Shown here one piece after another: positions 53,115 to 62,205 of a stretch of 64,000 bases of DNA (the stretch's first letter is position 1; each line of letters begins with the position of its first letter). Under the pieces are notes generated by a model. That model worked only from the letters and a program-made list of their open reading frames with translations, was not told the origin of the DNA and did not search any database. A program made the translations under genes and the position numbers. This DNA is from Pseudomonas sp. Q11 (GTDB lineage: Bacteria; Pseudomonadota; Gammaproteobacteria; Pseudomonadales; Pseudomonadaceae), in assembly GCF_024494355.1 (NCBI RefSeq), contig NZ_JAKNQY010000023.1, positions 38,360 to 102,359 of the forward strand, in the 5' to 3' direction.

Positions 53115-53897
53115 TCAGAACGCCGGCAATACCGCGCCGCTGTATTTCTTCTCGATAAATGCCTTCACTTCCGGACTGGTCAGGGCCTTGGCCAGTTTCT
53201 GCATGGCCGGGCTGTCCTTATTGTCCGGGCGGGCCACCAGGAAGTTCACGTACGGCGAATCCGAACCTTCGATTACCAGCGCATCCTTGGCCGGATTAAG
53301 ACCTGCTTCCAGGGCGTAGTTGGTGTTGATCATGTCCAGGTCGACCTGATCCAGCACACGCGGCAGCATGGCCGACTCCAGCTCCTTGAACTGGAAGTTC
53401 TTCGGATTCTTGGCGATGTCCTTGGGCGTCGCCAGGGCGTTTTTCGGGTCCTTGAGCTCGATCAGACCAGCCTTCTGCAACAGGATCAGGGCGCGACCAC
53501 TGTTGCTGCCTTCGTTGGGAATGGCGATGGTCGCACCGTCCTTGAGTTCGGCCAGGCTTTTGACTTTCTTCGAGTAGCCACCGAACGGTTCCACATGTAC
53601 GCCGATCACGGTCACCAGATCGGTGCCTTTGCCTTCGTTGAAGCTCTTGAGGTACGGCAGGGTCTGGAAGTAGTTGGCATCCAGGCGCTTCTGATCAACC
53701 TGTACGTTGGGTTGGACATAGTCGGTGAACACCTTGATTTGCAGGTCCACGCCTTCTTTGGCCAGGGCCGGCTTGATCAGCTCAAGGATTTCAGCGTGGG
53801 GCACCGGGGTGGCCGCCACGACCAGTTTCTCTGCCGCCTGGGCCAGACCCGAGGTCAGGGCTGCTGCCAATGCGGTGAATAACAGAACCTTTTTCAT
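53115..53897 (-). CDS. metQ: MetQ/NlpA-family methionine-binding periplasmic protein
   Basis: The 260-residue protein has a Sec signal peptide (KKVLLFTALAAALTSGLAQA) without lipobox Cys, then the NlpA fold: VVAATPVPHAEILELIKPAL, VFTDYVQPNVQVDQKRLDAN-YFQTLPYLKS, and IAIPNEGSNSGRALILLQKA. It should deliver D/L-methionine to the MetNI transporter, or another sulfur compound in related systems. AAGGA precedes the ATG. The metN and metI genes are not next to it, so the transporter partner is encoded elsewhere or it is an extra binding protein. A strong terminator follows. Confidence 0.93.
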   Translation of the reverse strand: MKKVLLFTALAAALTSGLAQAAEKLVVAATPVPHAEILELIKPALAKEGVDLQIKVFTDYVQPNVQVDQKRLDANYFQTLPYLKSFNEGKGTDLVTVIGVHVEPFGGYSKKVKSLAELKDGATIAIPNEGSNSGRALILLQKAGLIELKDPKNALATPKDIAKNPKNFQFKELESAMLPRVLDQVDLDMINTNYALEAGLNPAKDALVIEGSDSPYVNFLVARPDNKDSPAMQKLAKALTSPEVKAFIEKKYSGAVLPAF

Positions 53898-54080
53898 GCA
53901 GTGTCCTTATCGAAGATCACCGTCGTCATGGACCACGGTCAAAAATGAAAGTGCCAGCGAAGTGCTATCGCTGGCGCGTGGTGTGGACGATACCGTTATT
54001 TTTTATTCCCTAACAATATCTTTTATTAAGGCAGTTAGACCGATAACTCATATAGGAGAGAAAGGTGCACCCTCCCGTCA

Positions 54081-57000
54081 TCATGCAAACCGGATGTCCG
54101 AGCCTCGTTCCCTGACGTCGCCATAGATGTCGTCGAACGCCTGGCCGCTCCTATCCTGACTCGACCATGGGTTCTCCGGCTGGAAAAACCCTTTGGCCTT
54201 TTCGATGTACCGATCCCTATCGATCGTGTACTTGACGCCGTCAACCGGATACTTGACGTAGCCGACCACATCCTTGGCTGTCAGTACATTTCTCAGCTCT
54301 GTTTGAAGCGCGATGAGGTTGCGCTGCCCGCCGCCACGAATCAAAGGGCTGGCGGCCCTGGCATGCCCTCCGACGCGTGGCGCGCGCAAGGCATTTTGGC
54401 GACTCACTGTCACGACATCACTGAGCGAATCGACGGTTTTCCGCAGCGCGACCGAGGTGCCTTTACCTAGCACTTTGCCCGCCAGGGAAGCTCCGCCGGA
54501 CACCACCCCCAAGGCAATGCTGGCGTAACTCAGGATCTGAGTGGCCACGGCGTCCGGAGCAGTTTCCTCCAACACCATCGATGCAATGGATACCGCACCT
54601 GACACCACCTCCAGCGTCAACGCCGTCGCGGCCGAAAACGACATCCCGACCAAGGGCGCGGATGCGCCAAGGGTCGCGATGGTCAATGCGACGGAAGCCA
54701 CGGCGAAAGCAGCAGTAAGACCTATCTTGACCCAACCCCAGACAGAAGCATGGCCGGTCGGATCGCTGAGATTGATCGGGTCCCCGAGGCAGTAGGCATA
54801 AGGATTGAGGCCGCCGCCATCGAAAGGGCTCCAACTGTCGGGCCGGTGGAATCGCATCAGTACCGGATCGTAGGCCCGATAGCCGTTGCCGAGCAGGTAA
54901 CAACCGGTCGCGGGGTCAAGCGGCTCGCTATTGAAACCGAACAGGCTACCCAACCCGTCGGACACCGGGCGTTGCCCATAGGGCGAATAGGCATGCGTAG
55001 TGCCATCTGCACCGGAAACTGCCTGCAGGACGTTGCCATGAGCGTCGGTGCAAAACAGCGCCGTCTCCGGGCCTTGCAACAGGGCCAGCAACTGCCGCCC
55101 TTCGCGCACGATGCTGCGCCTCTCGTCACCCGCGACTTCGCTGCACAACTGCTCTTGATGGTGGAAACGCCGATACGCCTTTTCCCCCGTCAGCTCAAAG
55201 GCATGAAGCCAATCCGAGGCATCGTACCGATAGCGGGCCAACGTCGATCTGGAGTCCGCCGACGTCACGCTTTCCAAGCGGCCCAACTCATCATAAAGCA
55301 GCCTGCGCCCTTGCCCATCGTTGAGCAGATTGCCGTCCGCGTCATAACTGAAGGTTGTATTGCCCGCCACATAGTCGGGATGACTGTGGATGACGGCACT
55401 CAGTTGCGTTTTGTCAGCCAGGTCATACCGATAGTTCGCAATGTTCTCGCCACCTACGAAACGGGTGGTGACCTGACGAATGTTATCGAGGTAGTCGTAA
55501 GTGAAATCCTGGGAAACGATAACTTTTCCCTGCGTATCCACGGGCGCCTGCTCACCCTTGCAGGCGTAACGCTTCAAGCGGCCACGCAGATCATAGGTGA
55601 ACGATTCCAGGCGCAGGAGGACGTTCCCGACCTTGAGCGTGCGTTGGCTGAGCTTATCGCCGGGGCCGAACGACTGGGCCAACTCCAGGACGTCTTTTTC
55701 CTGGGAGGAGGAACGTCGAAGAACCTCCCGGCCAAATTCGTCGTACACCAGGTCGGTGACCATCGACAGGCCCGATTGAGCGTCGGTGACGGTAATACAA
55801 CTGAGGTGCTCTTGAGCGTTGTACGAGTAGGCGACGGTGACTCGGCCTTGGGTGATGCCCGACAACCGTCCCGTTTCGTCATAAAGACAGGTGCGATCCG
55901 CGCCGTTGACGTCTGTATGGCAAATCGGCTTTCCCATCAACGAGTGGGTTTGCGAACTTTCGAACCGGTCGAGCGCGGTTACCCATTTTTCCTGCTTGAG
56001 CCGACCAGACGCAGAATATTCAATGCGTCGCTGCACCTGCGCGTTGGCCGATTCCTGGAGCAGGCCGGTGCGCGGATCAAAACGATGCCTTGTCGAAACC
56101 GGCGCCTGGCTGCCTGCGCGCTCGGTGACACAATCATCAAGCAACGGATCAAGGGTGAACCGCAGGACTTTGCCGGCTGCAGTGATCCTTTGCGAAGCGT
56201 TCCTGCTGGAGCCCTCATAGTCCAATCGTTCAGTGCGACCACCTGAGCGATTGAGCGTAATACGCATCAGCCCATCGTAGGTACGGCTACCCACCACGTA
56301 GTCATTTGCGCTGATTTGCGTGGGATAGTCACCCTGGCTCTGTGCCGCGTAGCTTTTTCCGATCACGGTGCCGTCGGGTAAAATCGTACTCAGCACGCGA
56401 CCGGCCAAGTCGTATGTGTAGCGGGTAACCGCCCCATCGGAAGCCGTTTGCCTGATACACCGTCCCAGACCATCGTATTCGTAGGCGGTAACCTCTCGCA
56501 CAGCGCCTGACAGGTCCACACGTTCGACGCGCGACGGTTTCTCCAAGGCATTAATGAATGTACGAGTCTTGCCGCCGCCCTCCACCCACTCGGTACGGGT
56601 GCGAGCTACAGGATCAATCTCATCATGAACGGTCACTTGCCCACGGCGAATGGTCCGGCTCTGGTGTCCCCACTGATCGTACTCATACAGGCTCTCCAGT
56701 GTTTTCGGCTTGCCGTTGAACCAATCGGTGTGTTTATCCGACTGCAGGCGACCGAGCCCGTCGTATTGGGCCTCATGGATCACGCGCATGGGCGCACCAG
56801 GTTCATCGACGTCCTGTTTCTCGACCCTTATGGTGCGACCAAGTCCGTCGCTGTGGGTAACTGTCAGGCCGCCACGGGCATCCTTGACGGTAACGATGAC
56901 AAACCTATCGCTGGACGTGGCTGCCTGATAGGTGAATTGACGGGACGCAGAGTTGTCAGTATCGGGCATCACCGTTTCACGAGTCAGTTGCCCCAGAGAA

Positions 57001-58811
57001 TCGTATTCCATGCTGACGGTACTACCGCCAGATTCACAGGTTTTGATCAGCCAGCCGCATTCGTCATGCCATTCCTGCCGCTGATGGCTCAGGCCCTGTG
57101 CGCTAAAGGTCAGATCGGTGCGAACGTTGTCGTTTTCACGCTGGTATGCATAACGGTGTTCACTGCGCACTCCGCCTACGGTTTCAAGCTTGCTTTGCAG
57201 CCGTCCATGAAAGAAATCCCTGCTGTTGTTGATGTACCGTAACCGACAATCCGCCCGTGGCTCGCTGACGCCGTCTTCGTACAGTGTTTCGCTGGCGAGC
57301 CGGATACAGCCGCCACCACCGGGACGCAACGAGGGCAGTTGCGTATAGGTATACCGAACCACCGTCGTCGGCGCGGCGGCGAAATCAGGGGAGGCGATGA
57401 TCGACTTCTGCTTGAGAAAACAAGGCACGCCTATGGGGCTGGCAGGACAATCCGCACTCTCTTGTGCCGGGAAATACTCATAGACCTCCCGGGCCCCGGA
57501 CGGGCTGGTTTTTTCCAGCAGGTTCCCATGTTCATCATAAGAAGTGCGGGTAACCTCGGTCCTGGTATTGCTGCGGCCCGCCCCCTCAGCCACGCGGGTG
57601 TCAAAAAAACTGTCACGCACGACGCGCGGCAACTGGAACCGTGGGGGCTGATCACGGAAAGCCCGATGGGGCTCATCGTAATATTCGATTTCCCGCAGGT
57701 GCATCGTGCCGCCGCGGATGGTCCTTTGCGAAATCATCGAATGAAAGCGATTGTAGGTGCGAATGATTCGAGAGGCCTCACGTACGCCGCGAGTGCCGGA
57801 GTCCATCTGGACTTGAGTAGAGGAGTATTCATAGTTGCCGCGCTCGTCATAAAGCACATCACGCTCAGCGGACCAACGAACCCTTGAACCATACCCAAGG
57901 AAATTTCTGCCCGAATACTCGTAAACGTTAATAATCGGCGGCTGCCCCCCGCCAGGAGACACAACCGATTGGACGACAACGGGCAAGTAGGTTGCCGGCG
58001 CCCCCGTGGGGAGCTTATGGCCCTCAGCTTTGTAGGTAAGTCTTTCCTGAGCACCGTTTGGCTGACGAACTTCGTTCAGCACCAGATAACCATGACCTCG
58101 CGCATAACCAAAGGACCAGACCGATGCACTATTTTGTGCGGTGACCAGCCTGATTCGTTCAAGCACTCCGTTCTGCAGGGCAAACAGGTACTGGAGCCTC
58201 TTGGCAGGAATATCCGGCCACACGGTAATCGTGGGCGGTGTCGGGCTGTTCTGGGCGTAGTCGATATGCATGACGCGGCGATGCTGATGATAGACGGCCA
58301 CCAGCTGTCGTCGTCCGGATAAAAGACGATATTCATAACGTGTTTCCTTGCCATCGGGGCAATACTCACGCGCCAGCAGCCACTCGTTATAAGCCGTACT
58401 CGGACGTGACAGAATCTCGGCCCGGCCATCGATATGCTCAATGACAAGTTCGTCACCTTGTACCGTGACCCTCAAGTTATCGAGTTTCTTATCCTGGAAA
58501 GCAACCCGACTGCCACTCATAAAAAGTTGATAAGTTTCACCGTTTGTCAGCGTCAATTTCCGGCGGCGCTGATCGTAGCTGCAGGTGCGAAGGGACCACC
58601 CGGCTCCTAGACCAAGATTCTGATCATTAAAGGAATCGTATGAGAGGGTCATTGAGACCTTCGGCCCACCGGTTGCGTCATCCGGCGCCGCGTCCAACGC
58701 CACGCTGCAACTGTAGCTGCCGGTACGGGGATCCACGCCCGAGCGGACGAAACTGTCAAACTTGAAGGCAGCCGAAGTTAATTGCCCGGCGGCAGAAGAC
58801 GAGAGAGTCAT
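54081..58811 (-). CDS. Large RHS-repeat protein with variable C-terminal tail
   Basis: The 1576-residue protein is a RHS/YD-repeat protein: many YD motifs (such as YEYDGLGRCIRQTASDG-AVTRYTYDLAGR) and the RHS core end GGGLNPYAYCLGDPINLSD followed by PTGH near residues 1335-1354. The N-terminus (FDSFVRSGVDPRTGSYSCSV) lacks a signal peptide, PAAR or VgrG region. Beyond the core is a 222-residue tail: a hydrophobic stretch of about 90 residues, then about 120 polar residues ending YIEKAKGFFQPENPWSSQDR-SGQAFDDIYG. In polymorphic toxins this part is the effector. No known toxin motif was recognised. AAGGAAG precedes the ATG at 58811. An unknown companion gene lies 37 bp upstream; no immunity-like gene follows (183 bp, then metQ). 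Confidence 0.9.
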   Translation of the reverse strand: MTLSSSAAGQLTSAAFKFDSFVRSGVDPRTGSYSCSVALDAAPDDATGGPKVSMTLSYDSFNDQNLGLGAGWSLRTCSYDQRRRKLTLTNGETYQLFMSGSRVAFQDKKLDNLRVTVQGDELVIEHIDGRAEILSRPSTAYNEWLLAREYCPDGKETRYEYRLLSGRRQLVAVYHQHRRVMHIDYAQNSPTPPTITVWPDIPAKRLQYLFALQNGVLERIRLVTAQNSASVWSFGYARGHGYLVLNEVRQPNGAQERLTYKAEGHKLPTGAPATYLPVVVQSVVSPGGGQPPIINVYEYSGRNFLGYGSRVRWSAERDVLYDERGNYEYSSTQVQMDSGTRGVREASRIIRTYNRFHSMISQRTIRGGTMHLREIEYYDEPHRAFRDQPPRFQLPRVVRDSFFDTRVAEGAGRSNTRTEVTRTSYDEHGNLLEKTSPSGAREVYEYFPAQESADCPASPIGVPCFLKQKSIIASPDFAAAPTTVVRYTYTQLPSLRPGGGGCIRLASETLYEDGVSEPRADCRLRYINNSRDFFHGRLQSKLETVGGVRSEHRYAYQRENDNVRTDLTFSAQGLSHQRQEWHDECGWLIKTCESGGSTVSMEYDSLGQLTRETVMPDTDNSASRQFTYQAATSSDRFVIVTVKDARGGLTVTHSDGLGRTIRVEKQDVDEPGAPMRVIHEAQYDGLGRLQSDKHTDWFNGKPKTLESLYEYDQWGHQSRTIRRGQVTVHDEIDPVARTRTEWVEGGGKTRTFINALEKPSRVERVDLSGAVREVTAYEYDGLGRCIRQTASDGAVTRYTYDLAGRVLSTILPDGTVIGKSYAAQSQGDYPTQISANDYVVGSRTYDGLMRITLNRSGGRTERLDYEGSSRNASQRITAAGKVLRFTLDPLLDDCVTERAGSQAPVSTRHRFDPRTGLLQESANAQVQRRIEYSASGRLKQEKWVTALDRFESSQTHSLMGKPICHTDVNGADRTCLYDETGRLSGITQGRVTVAYSYNAQEHLSCITVTDAQSGLSMVTDLVYDEFGREVLRRSSSQEKDVLELAQSFGPGDKLSQRTLKVGNVLLRLESFTYDLRGRLKRYACKGEQAPVDTQGKVIVSQDFTYDYLDNIRQVTTRFVGGENIANYRYDLADKTQLSAVIHSHPDYVAGNTTFSYDADGNLLNDGQGRRLLYDELGRLESVTSADSRSTLARYRYDASDWLHAFELTGEKAYRRFHHQEQLCSEVAGDERRSIVREGRQLLALLQGPETALFCTDAHGNVLQAVSGADGTTHAYSPYGQRPVSDGLGSLFGFNSEPLDPATGCYLLGNGYRAYDPVLMRFHRPDSWSPFDGGGLNPYAYCLGDPINLSDPTGHASVWGWVKIGLTAAFAVASVALTIATLGASAPLVGMSFSAATALTLEVVSGAVSIASMVLEETAPDAVATQILSYASIALGVVSGGASLAGKVLGKGTSVALRKTVDSLSDVVTVSRQNALRAPRVGGHARAASPLIRGGGQRNLIALQTELRNVLTAKDVVGYVKYPVDGVKYTIDRDRYIEKAKGFFQPENPWSSQDRSGQAFDDIYGDVRERGSDIRFA

Positions 58812-58848
58812 GGGATTCTTCCTTGAAAAACTTGTTTTTTTGTTTTTA

Positions 58849-59796
58849 TCAATAAATCCGAACCGTCAGCGGGTTATCGGTTAGTTCCAGGTGCAACTGA
58901 TGGAGATTTCCATACATATCGCGCAACTCGAAAGAGGTTCTCGCCACAGGGTCTCGGACCCACACGCGTCCACCGTGCTTCCCATAGGCGAGCACCCATG
59001 CAACACGCCGGTTTTCGCTCCGGCCCCTTCCCAGCGCATCCGGCAGATCCCAATACACCGGCATTCCCGTTCGTATGGATCGTCCATTCCCATACCCGAC
59101 AACGTAGTAACCTGTATATCGGCTGTCCGCGCTGCCTATCCGAAGATGAGTCCCCATACTGAAATCCGTTACGAACTCCATTCGCTGCTGATCAATGATC
59201 AGCTCCAGATTGAAAATCTCGACCTTCTCGATATCACCGTGGCTGCTATAGGGGGCCGAGGTGCGACGAACCGAATACTGCTCAGGTCGATAAGTAGCCG
59301 GAGCGAGTGGAACCAGTGCAAGAGCGCCAAAATCTTTCTGCTTATCGGACAGAAACGTTACGCCGTCTGCTCGCGCTATACGTAACTGCAAGTCAATCGG
59401 CCTGTCGGAGCTGGACGTGACATAAAAATCCTTTGTGTAGACAAACTCCCCCGACGGCACCGGGCCTTGGACAGGACCATTAGGAGGCAGTTGGCGAAAA
59501 CGGCTGTCTTGCTGTTCAGTGTATTTCCAGACACCGACGTCACCCCGATTCCTGTCTTTAGTTAACGCCGCCCCGGTGATGCCATCAATCAACACAATAG
59601 AATCAAATTCAAGCTGGGTCAGAGGGACGCTGTAGCCCCACCAATCCGTCACCTCGATGAATACTTTGACCTGCAATTGTTGATAGCCGTTTCGGTATAG
59701 TTGATTACCCCCCGTTACGGAAACAATTCCAAAATGCTTTAAATCCGTCCATGTCGATTCGCGCAACATGACAGGCTTGTTATTTTTGTCGTCCAT
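58849..59796 (-). CDS. Unknown companion of the RHS protein
   Basis: The 315-residue protein has no signal peptide or membrane helix. It is rich in aromatic and beta-prone residues (VTDWWGYSVPLTQLEFDSIV; FVYTKDFYVTSSSDRPIDLQ; DSRYTGYYVVGYGNGRSIRT; WVLAYGKHGGRVWVRDP), suggesting a mostly beta fold. GAGGATTGG precedes the ATG at 59796. It lies 37 bp upstream of the RHS gene on the same strand, so the pair is very likely one operon. It could be a delivery adaptor, a chaperone, or an immunity-type partner; none of these is shown by the sequence. The long leader hairpin just upstream (59816-59878) may control its translation. Confidence 0.75.
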   Translation of the reverse strand: MDDKNNKPVMLRESTWTDLKHFGIVSVTGGNQLYRNGYQQLQVKVFIEVTDWWGYSVPLTQLEFDSIVLIDGITGAALTKDRNRGDVGVWKYTEQQDSRFRQLPPNGPVQGPVPSGEFVYTKDFYVTSSSDRPIDLQLRIARADGVTFLSDKQKDFGALALVPLAPATYRPEQYSVRRTSAPYSSHGDIEKVEIFNLELIIDQQRMEFVTDFSMGTHLRIGSADSRYTGYYVVGYGNGRSIRTGMPVYWDLPDALGRGRSENRRVAWVLAYGKHGGRVWVRDPVARTSFELRDMYGNLHQLHLELTDNPLTVRIY

Positions 59797-59815
59797 TTTC
59801 CAATCCTCGGTATTT

Positions 59816-59878
59816 ATTAATTGAGTGGTGACCGTCTTCCTGTTCGGTTGATCACCTTGCTTTTGCCATTCAATTAAT
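59816..59878 (-). promoter_or_regulatory. Long leader hairpin upstream of the RHS operon
   Basis: ATTAATTGAGTG (59816-59827) and CATTCAATTAAT (59867-59878) are inverted with one difference, and GGTGACCG pairs loosely with CGGTTGATCACC inside. In the minus-strand transcript it would form 20-82 nt before the companion ATG. The rest of 59797-60054 is AT-rich, with no sigma-54 site found. Confidence 0.5.
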
Positions 59879-60054
59879 GACGATTACCGAGTTGGCAATC
59901 AAGTTCGAAAGCCACACAAATTATTTGCAGGAACAACTTACAAATTTTATGAAAAACCGCACACCTCAAGAACACGCTTAATACTCACACAACAAAAACC
60001 CCAACGACATAAAGATCATCAGGGTCAAGTAATCCGGCAAAATTGGTGTACGAA

Positions 60055-60978
60055 TCAGAGGCCAGCGAACCATTGCTTTAATTGTTCAAGTTGCTGGCGC
60101 TTGCCCTGCCTGACCAACGTAAGCACCAGGTGCTTGACTAATTCCGCAGGCTCCGTGGGATGTGGCAAATTGAGATGCTCCGGCAATATGTAATTGCCAT
60201 TACTCACCAGCAAAGCGAAATGAATGACATTCTCCAACTCGCGGGTATTGCCCGGCCAGTCGTGCCGTTCCAGCGCGTGCTGCGCCGTTTCGCTGATCAG
60301 AGGCACGCTCAGACCGAGGCGCTGGCTGTAGATACCCAGAAAATATTCAGCCAGGGGCAGAATATCGCCCACCCGCTCGTGCAACGCCGGCAGCTCGAGT
60401 TGACCTTCGCGAAGGTAGTGATAGAGCCGTTCGTGAAACTTTCCAACGGCCACCGCTTGCGCCAGATCGATACTGGTGGCCGCGACCAGGCGCACATCCA
60501 CGGGGCTGGGCTGGTGGGCGCCGACACGAGTGACTTCGTGGTTTTCCAGGGCCGCCAGCAATTTGATCTGGATCGGCAGGGGTAAATCGCCGATCTCATC
60601 CAGATAAAGGGTGCCGCCATTGGCCGAGCCGAACCAGCCGGCGCGGCTACTGGCCGAGCCGCTGTGGCTGCCGACGGCATAACCGAACAGTTCGGCGTCG
60701 GCGTAAGTCGGGCTGATAGCCGCGCAATTGACCGAAACGAACAGCCCGCCGCGAGCGCTTTCACGATGAAGGTGACGGGCAAGCAACTCCTTGCCAGTAC
60801 CGGTTTGGCCGCGAATCAGTACTGCGATCGAGCGCGGCGCCAGTTGCTCCAATGCGTGGCGTAGTTGCCGCGAACGCGGGTCGACGAACACCAACGCCTT
60901 GGCGCGGATGCTCAGGGGGCTTTTTTGTGCGTCGGGAAACGTCAGCAGTGGCTGACCCAAGGTTTCATGCAAGCTCAT
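60055..60978 (-). CDS. Atypical sigma-54-type AAA+ regulator without GAFTGA loop or HTH
   Basis: The 307-residue protein is nearly all AAA+ domain of the enhancer-binding class: Walker A GQTGTGKELLARHL, NCAAISPTYADAELFGY, Walker B GGTLYLDEIGDLPLP and the sensor II end WPGNTRELENVI. Where sigma-54 activators have GAFTGA, this one reads AVGSHSGSAS. The Arg-finger region is also changed (FHERLYHYLREGQ). The C-terminus stops shortly after LVKHLVLTLVRQGKRQQLEQ without a Fis-type helix-turn-helix. There is no N-terminal sensor domain. The ATG at 60978 (MSLHETLG) is preferred over one six codons upstream. It lies 46 bp downstream of the hydrolase gene and probably shares its operon. It may act as a modulator of another activator. 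Confidence 0.85.
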   Translation of the reverse strand: MSLHETLGQPLLTFPDAQKSPLSIRAKALVFVDPRSRQLRHALEQLAPRSIAVLIRGQTGTGKELLARHLHRESARGGLFVSVNCAAISPTYADAELFGYAVGSHSGSASSRAGWFGSANGGTLYLDEIGDLPLPIQIKLLAALENHEVTRVGAHQPSPVDVRLVAATSIDLAQAVAVGKFHERLYHYLREGQLELPALHERVGDILPLAEYFLGIYSQRLGLSVPLISETAQHALERHDWPGNTRELENVIHFALLVSNGNYILPEHLNLPHPTEPAELVKHLVLTLVRQGKRQQLEQLKQWFAGL

Positions 60979-61024
60979 GGCAGACTCCCGCCCCAACCGC
61001 CGGGAGACGGGAGGGCAACAAAAT

Positions 61025-61606
61025 TCAGGCGCGACGCAAGGCGTGATGCTCCATGCGGTTTTGCAGACGATAGAGATAGGCGAAACCCTGCTCCCAACGC
61101 TGATGGCCAGACTTCACATTGATATGCCCGGCCCCGGCCAGAATCCCGGCGTCAGCGCCCCAATGGCGCGCCAGCTCAAGCGCGCGCTCAATGCTTACGG
61201 CTGGGTCATTGTCGGAACTGACCACCTGGCTTGGGAATGGCAGCAGATCAGTGGGAATCGGCGCGAAATTGCGCAACGCAGGCGCGCAGGCCGGCCGTTC
61301 GACATCCGCCGGCGCCACCAGTAACGCTCCGCGAACCTGCCGCAGAAACTGCATCGGCGCACTGGCTGCCCAATGGGCAACCGTGATGCAACCCAGGCTA
61401 TGGGCAATGAGGATCACCGGCCTGCTGTCGGCGGCAATGGCTTCGGCCAGCGCCGCGACCCAGTCTTCACGCCGAGGGGTCAACCAGTCGGTCTGTTCGA
61501 CCCGGGCGCTATTGGGCAGGCTGTCCTGCCAATGGGTTTGCCAGTGGTTTTGCGGCGATCCTTGCCAGCCCGGCACAATCAGGTAGCGAATCGATTCGTT
61601 GTGCAT
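61025..61606 (-). CDS. RBBP9/YdeN-family serine hydrolase
   Basis: The 193-residue alpha/beta hydrolase starts RYLIVPGWQGSPQNHWQTHW, has the nucleophile elbow LIAHSLGCITVAHWA, and a late acidic and histidine region (VSSDNDPAVSIERALELAR; AGILAGAGHINVKSG). These are the features of the RBBP9/YdeN family. The substrate is unknown. GGGAGAG precedes the ATG at 61606; the longer frame upstream has no family match. The enhancer-binding-type gene follows 46 bp downstream, so the two may be regulated together. Confidence 0.9.
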   Translation of the reverse strand: MHNESIRYLIVPGWQGSPQNHWQTHWQDSLPNSARVEQTDWLTPRREDWVAALAEAIAADSRPVILIAHSLGCITVAHWAASAPMQFLRQVRGALLVAPADVERPACAPALRNFAPIPTDLLPFPSQVVSSDNDPAVSIERALELARHWGADAGILAGAGHINVKSGHQRWEQGFAYLYRLQNRMEHHALRRA

Positions 61607-61714
61607 GGGTACTCTCCCGCGTGTCTGTTGCAGGCGAGTATAGGGAGGCGAGTTATATTGATTAAGGAATAAAAAGATATTTATTAACAATCAAAAGGAA
61701 TAAACATCTTTTAT

Positions 61715-61805
61715 CTGTGGGAGCGGGCTTGCTCGCGAAAGCGCCGGGCCAGTTGTCGGTGATGCTGGCTGATGCGAGACATTCGCGAGCAAGCCCGTCC
61801 CACAG
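61715..61805. repeat. REP-type inverted pair near the DUF2789 gene
   Basis: Arms with core GAGCGGGCTTGCTCGCGAA at 61715-61739 and its inverse at 61782-61805 (one 2-bp deletion) lie between the hydrolase start and the DUF2789 stop. It is the same variant as at 13342-13431. Confidence 0.85.
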
Positions 61806-61812
61806 GTACTGC

Positions 61813-62061
61813 TTACGTGTCGTCGCGCCCCTTGCGCAGCAACACATTCAACTGGTCTATCACTTCTGCCCAGTCCGCATCCTCGAGGATTTCTTCACGC
61901 AGTAACTGCTGCTGGCTTGTGCTCCAGAAAAACGCGTCAGCCAAGTGCAGTTCAGGCTTGAGGGGCGAATGGGTGGTGATGAATTTGTCGATCTCAACAG
62001 GGTCGTCAGACAGGCCCAATTGTTTGAACAGCGCGGGCAGGCTGTGGATCGGGGATTCCAT
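61813..62061 (-). CDS. DUF2789 family protein
   Basis: The 82-residue protein matches DUF2789: PIHSLPALFKQLGLSDDPVE, ADAFFWSTSQQQLLREEILE and DADWAEVIDQLNVLLR. It is a small cytoplasmic helical protein of unknown role. It looks monocistronic, divergent from the nfeD-slipin operon. Confidence 0.85.
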   Translation of the reverse strand: MESPIHSLPALFKQLGLSDDPVEIDKFITTHSPLKPELHLADAFFWSTSQQQLLREEILEDADWAEVIDQLNVLLRKGRDDT

Positions 62062-62205
62062 GCGGGACTCCTGAGCATAGGTCGGATGGCTGGGTTACTC
62101 CCCGCAGTCTAGCCTCTTGACGACCGCCAGACTGATCAAAATTCGATCAACCCACGCGTGAACTAGACTCTAGATAGAGTTCCCAATCACATTGCGGAGG
62201 ATCCA

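Noticed and set aside
54081..58811. Type VI secretion or Tc-toxin locus around the RHS gene
   Set aside because: No VgrG, PAAR, chaperone (Eag) or TcA/TcB gene is in the window, and the N-terminus lacks a PAAR domain.
59797..60054. Sigma-54 promoter for the RHS operon, given the enhancer-binding-type gene next door
   Set aside because: No GG-N10-GC pattern with the right spacing was found on the minus strand; the nearest GG...GC pair is too far apart.
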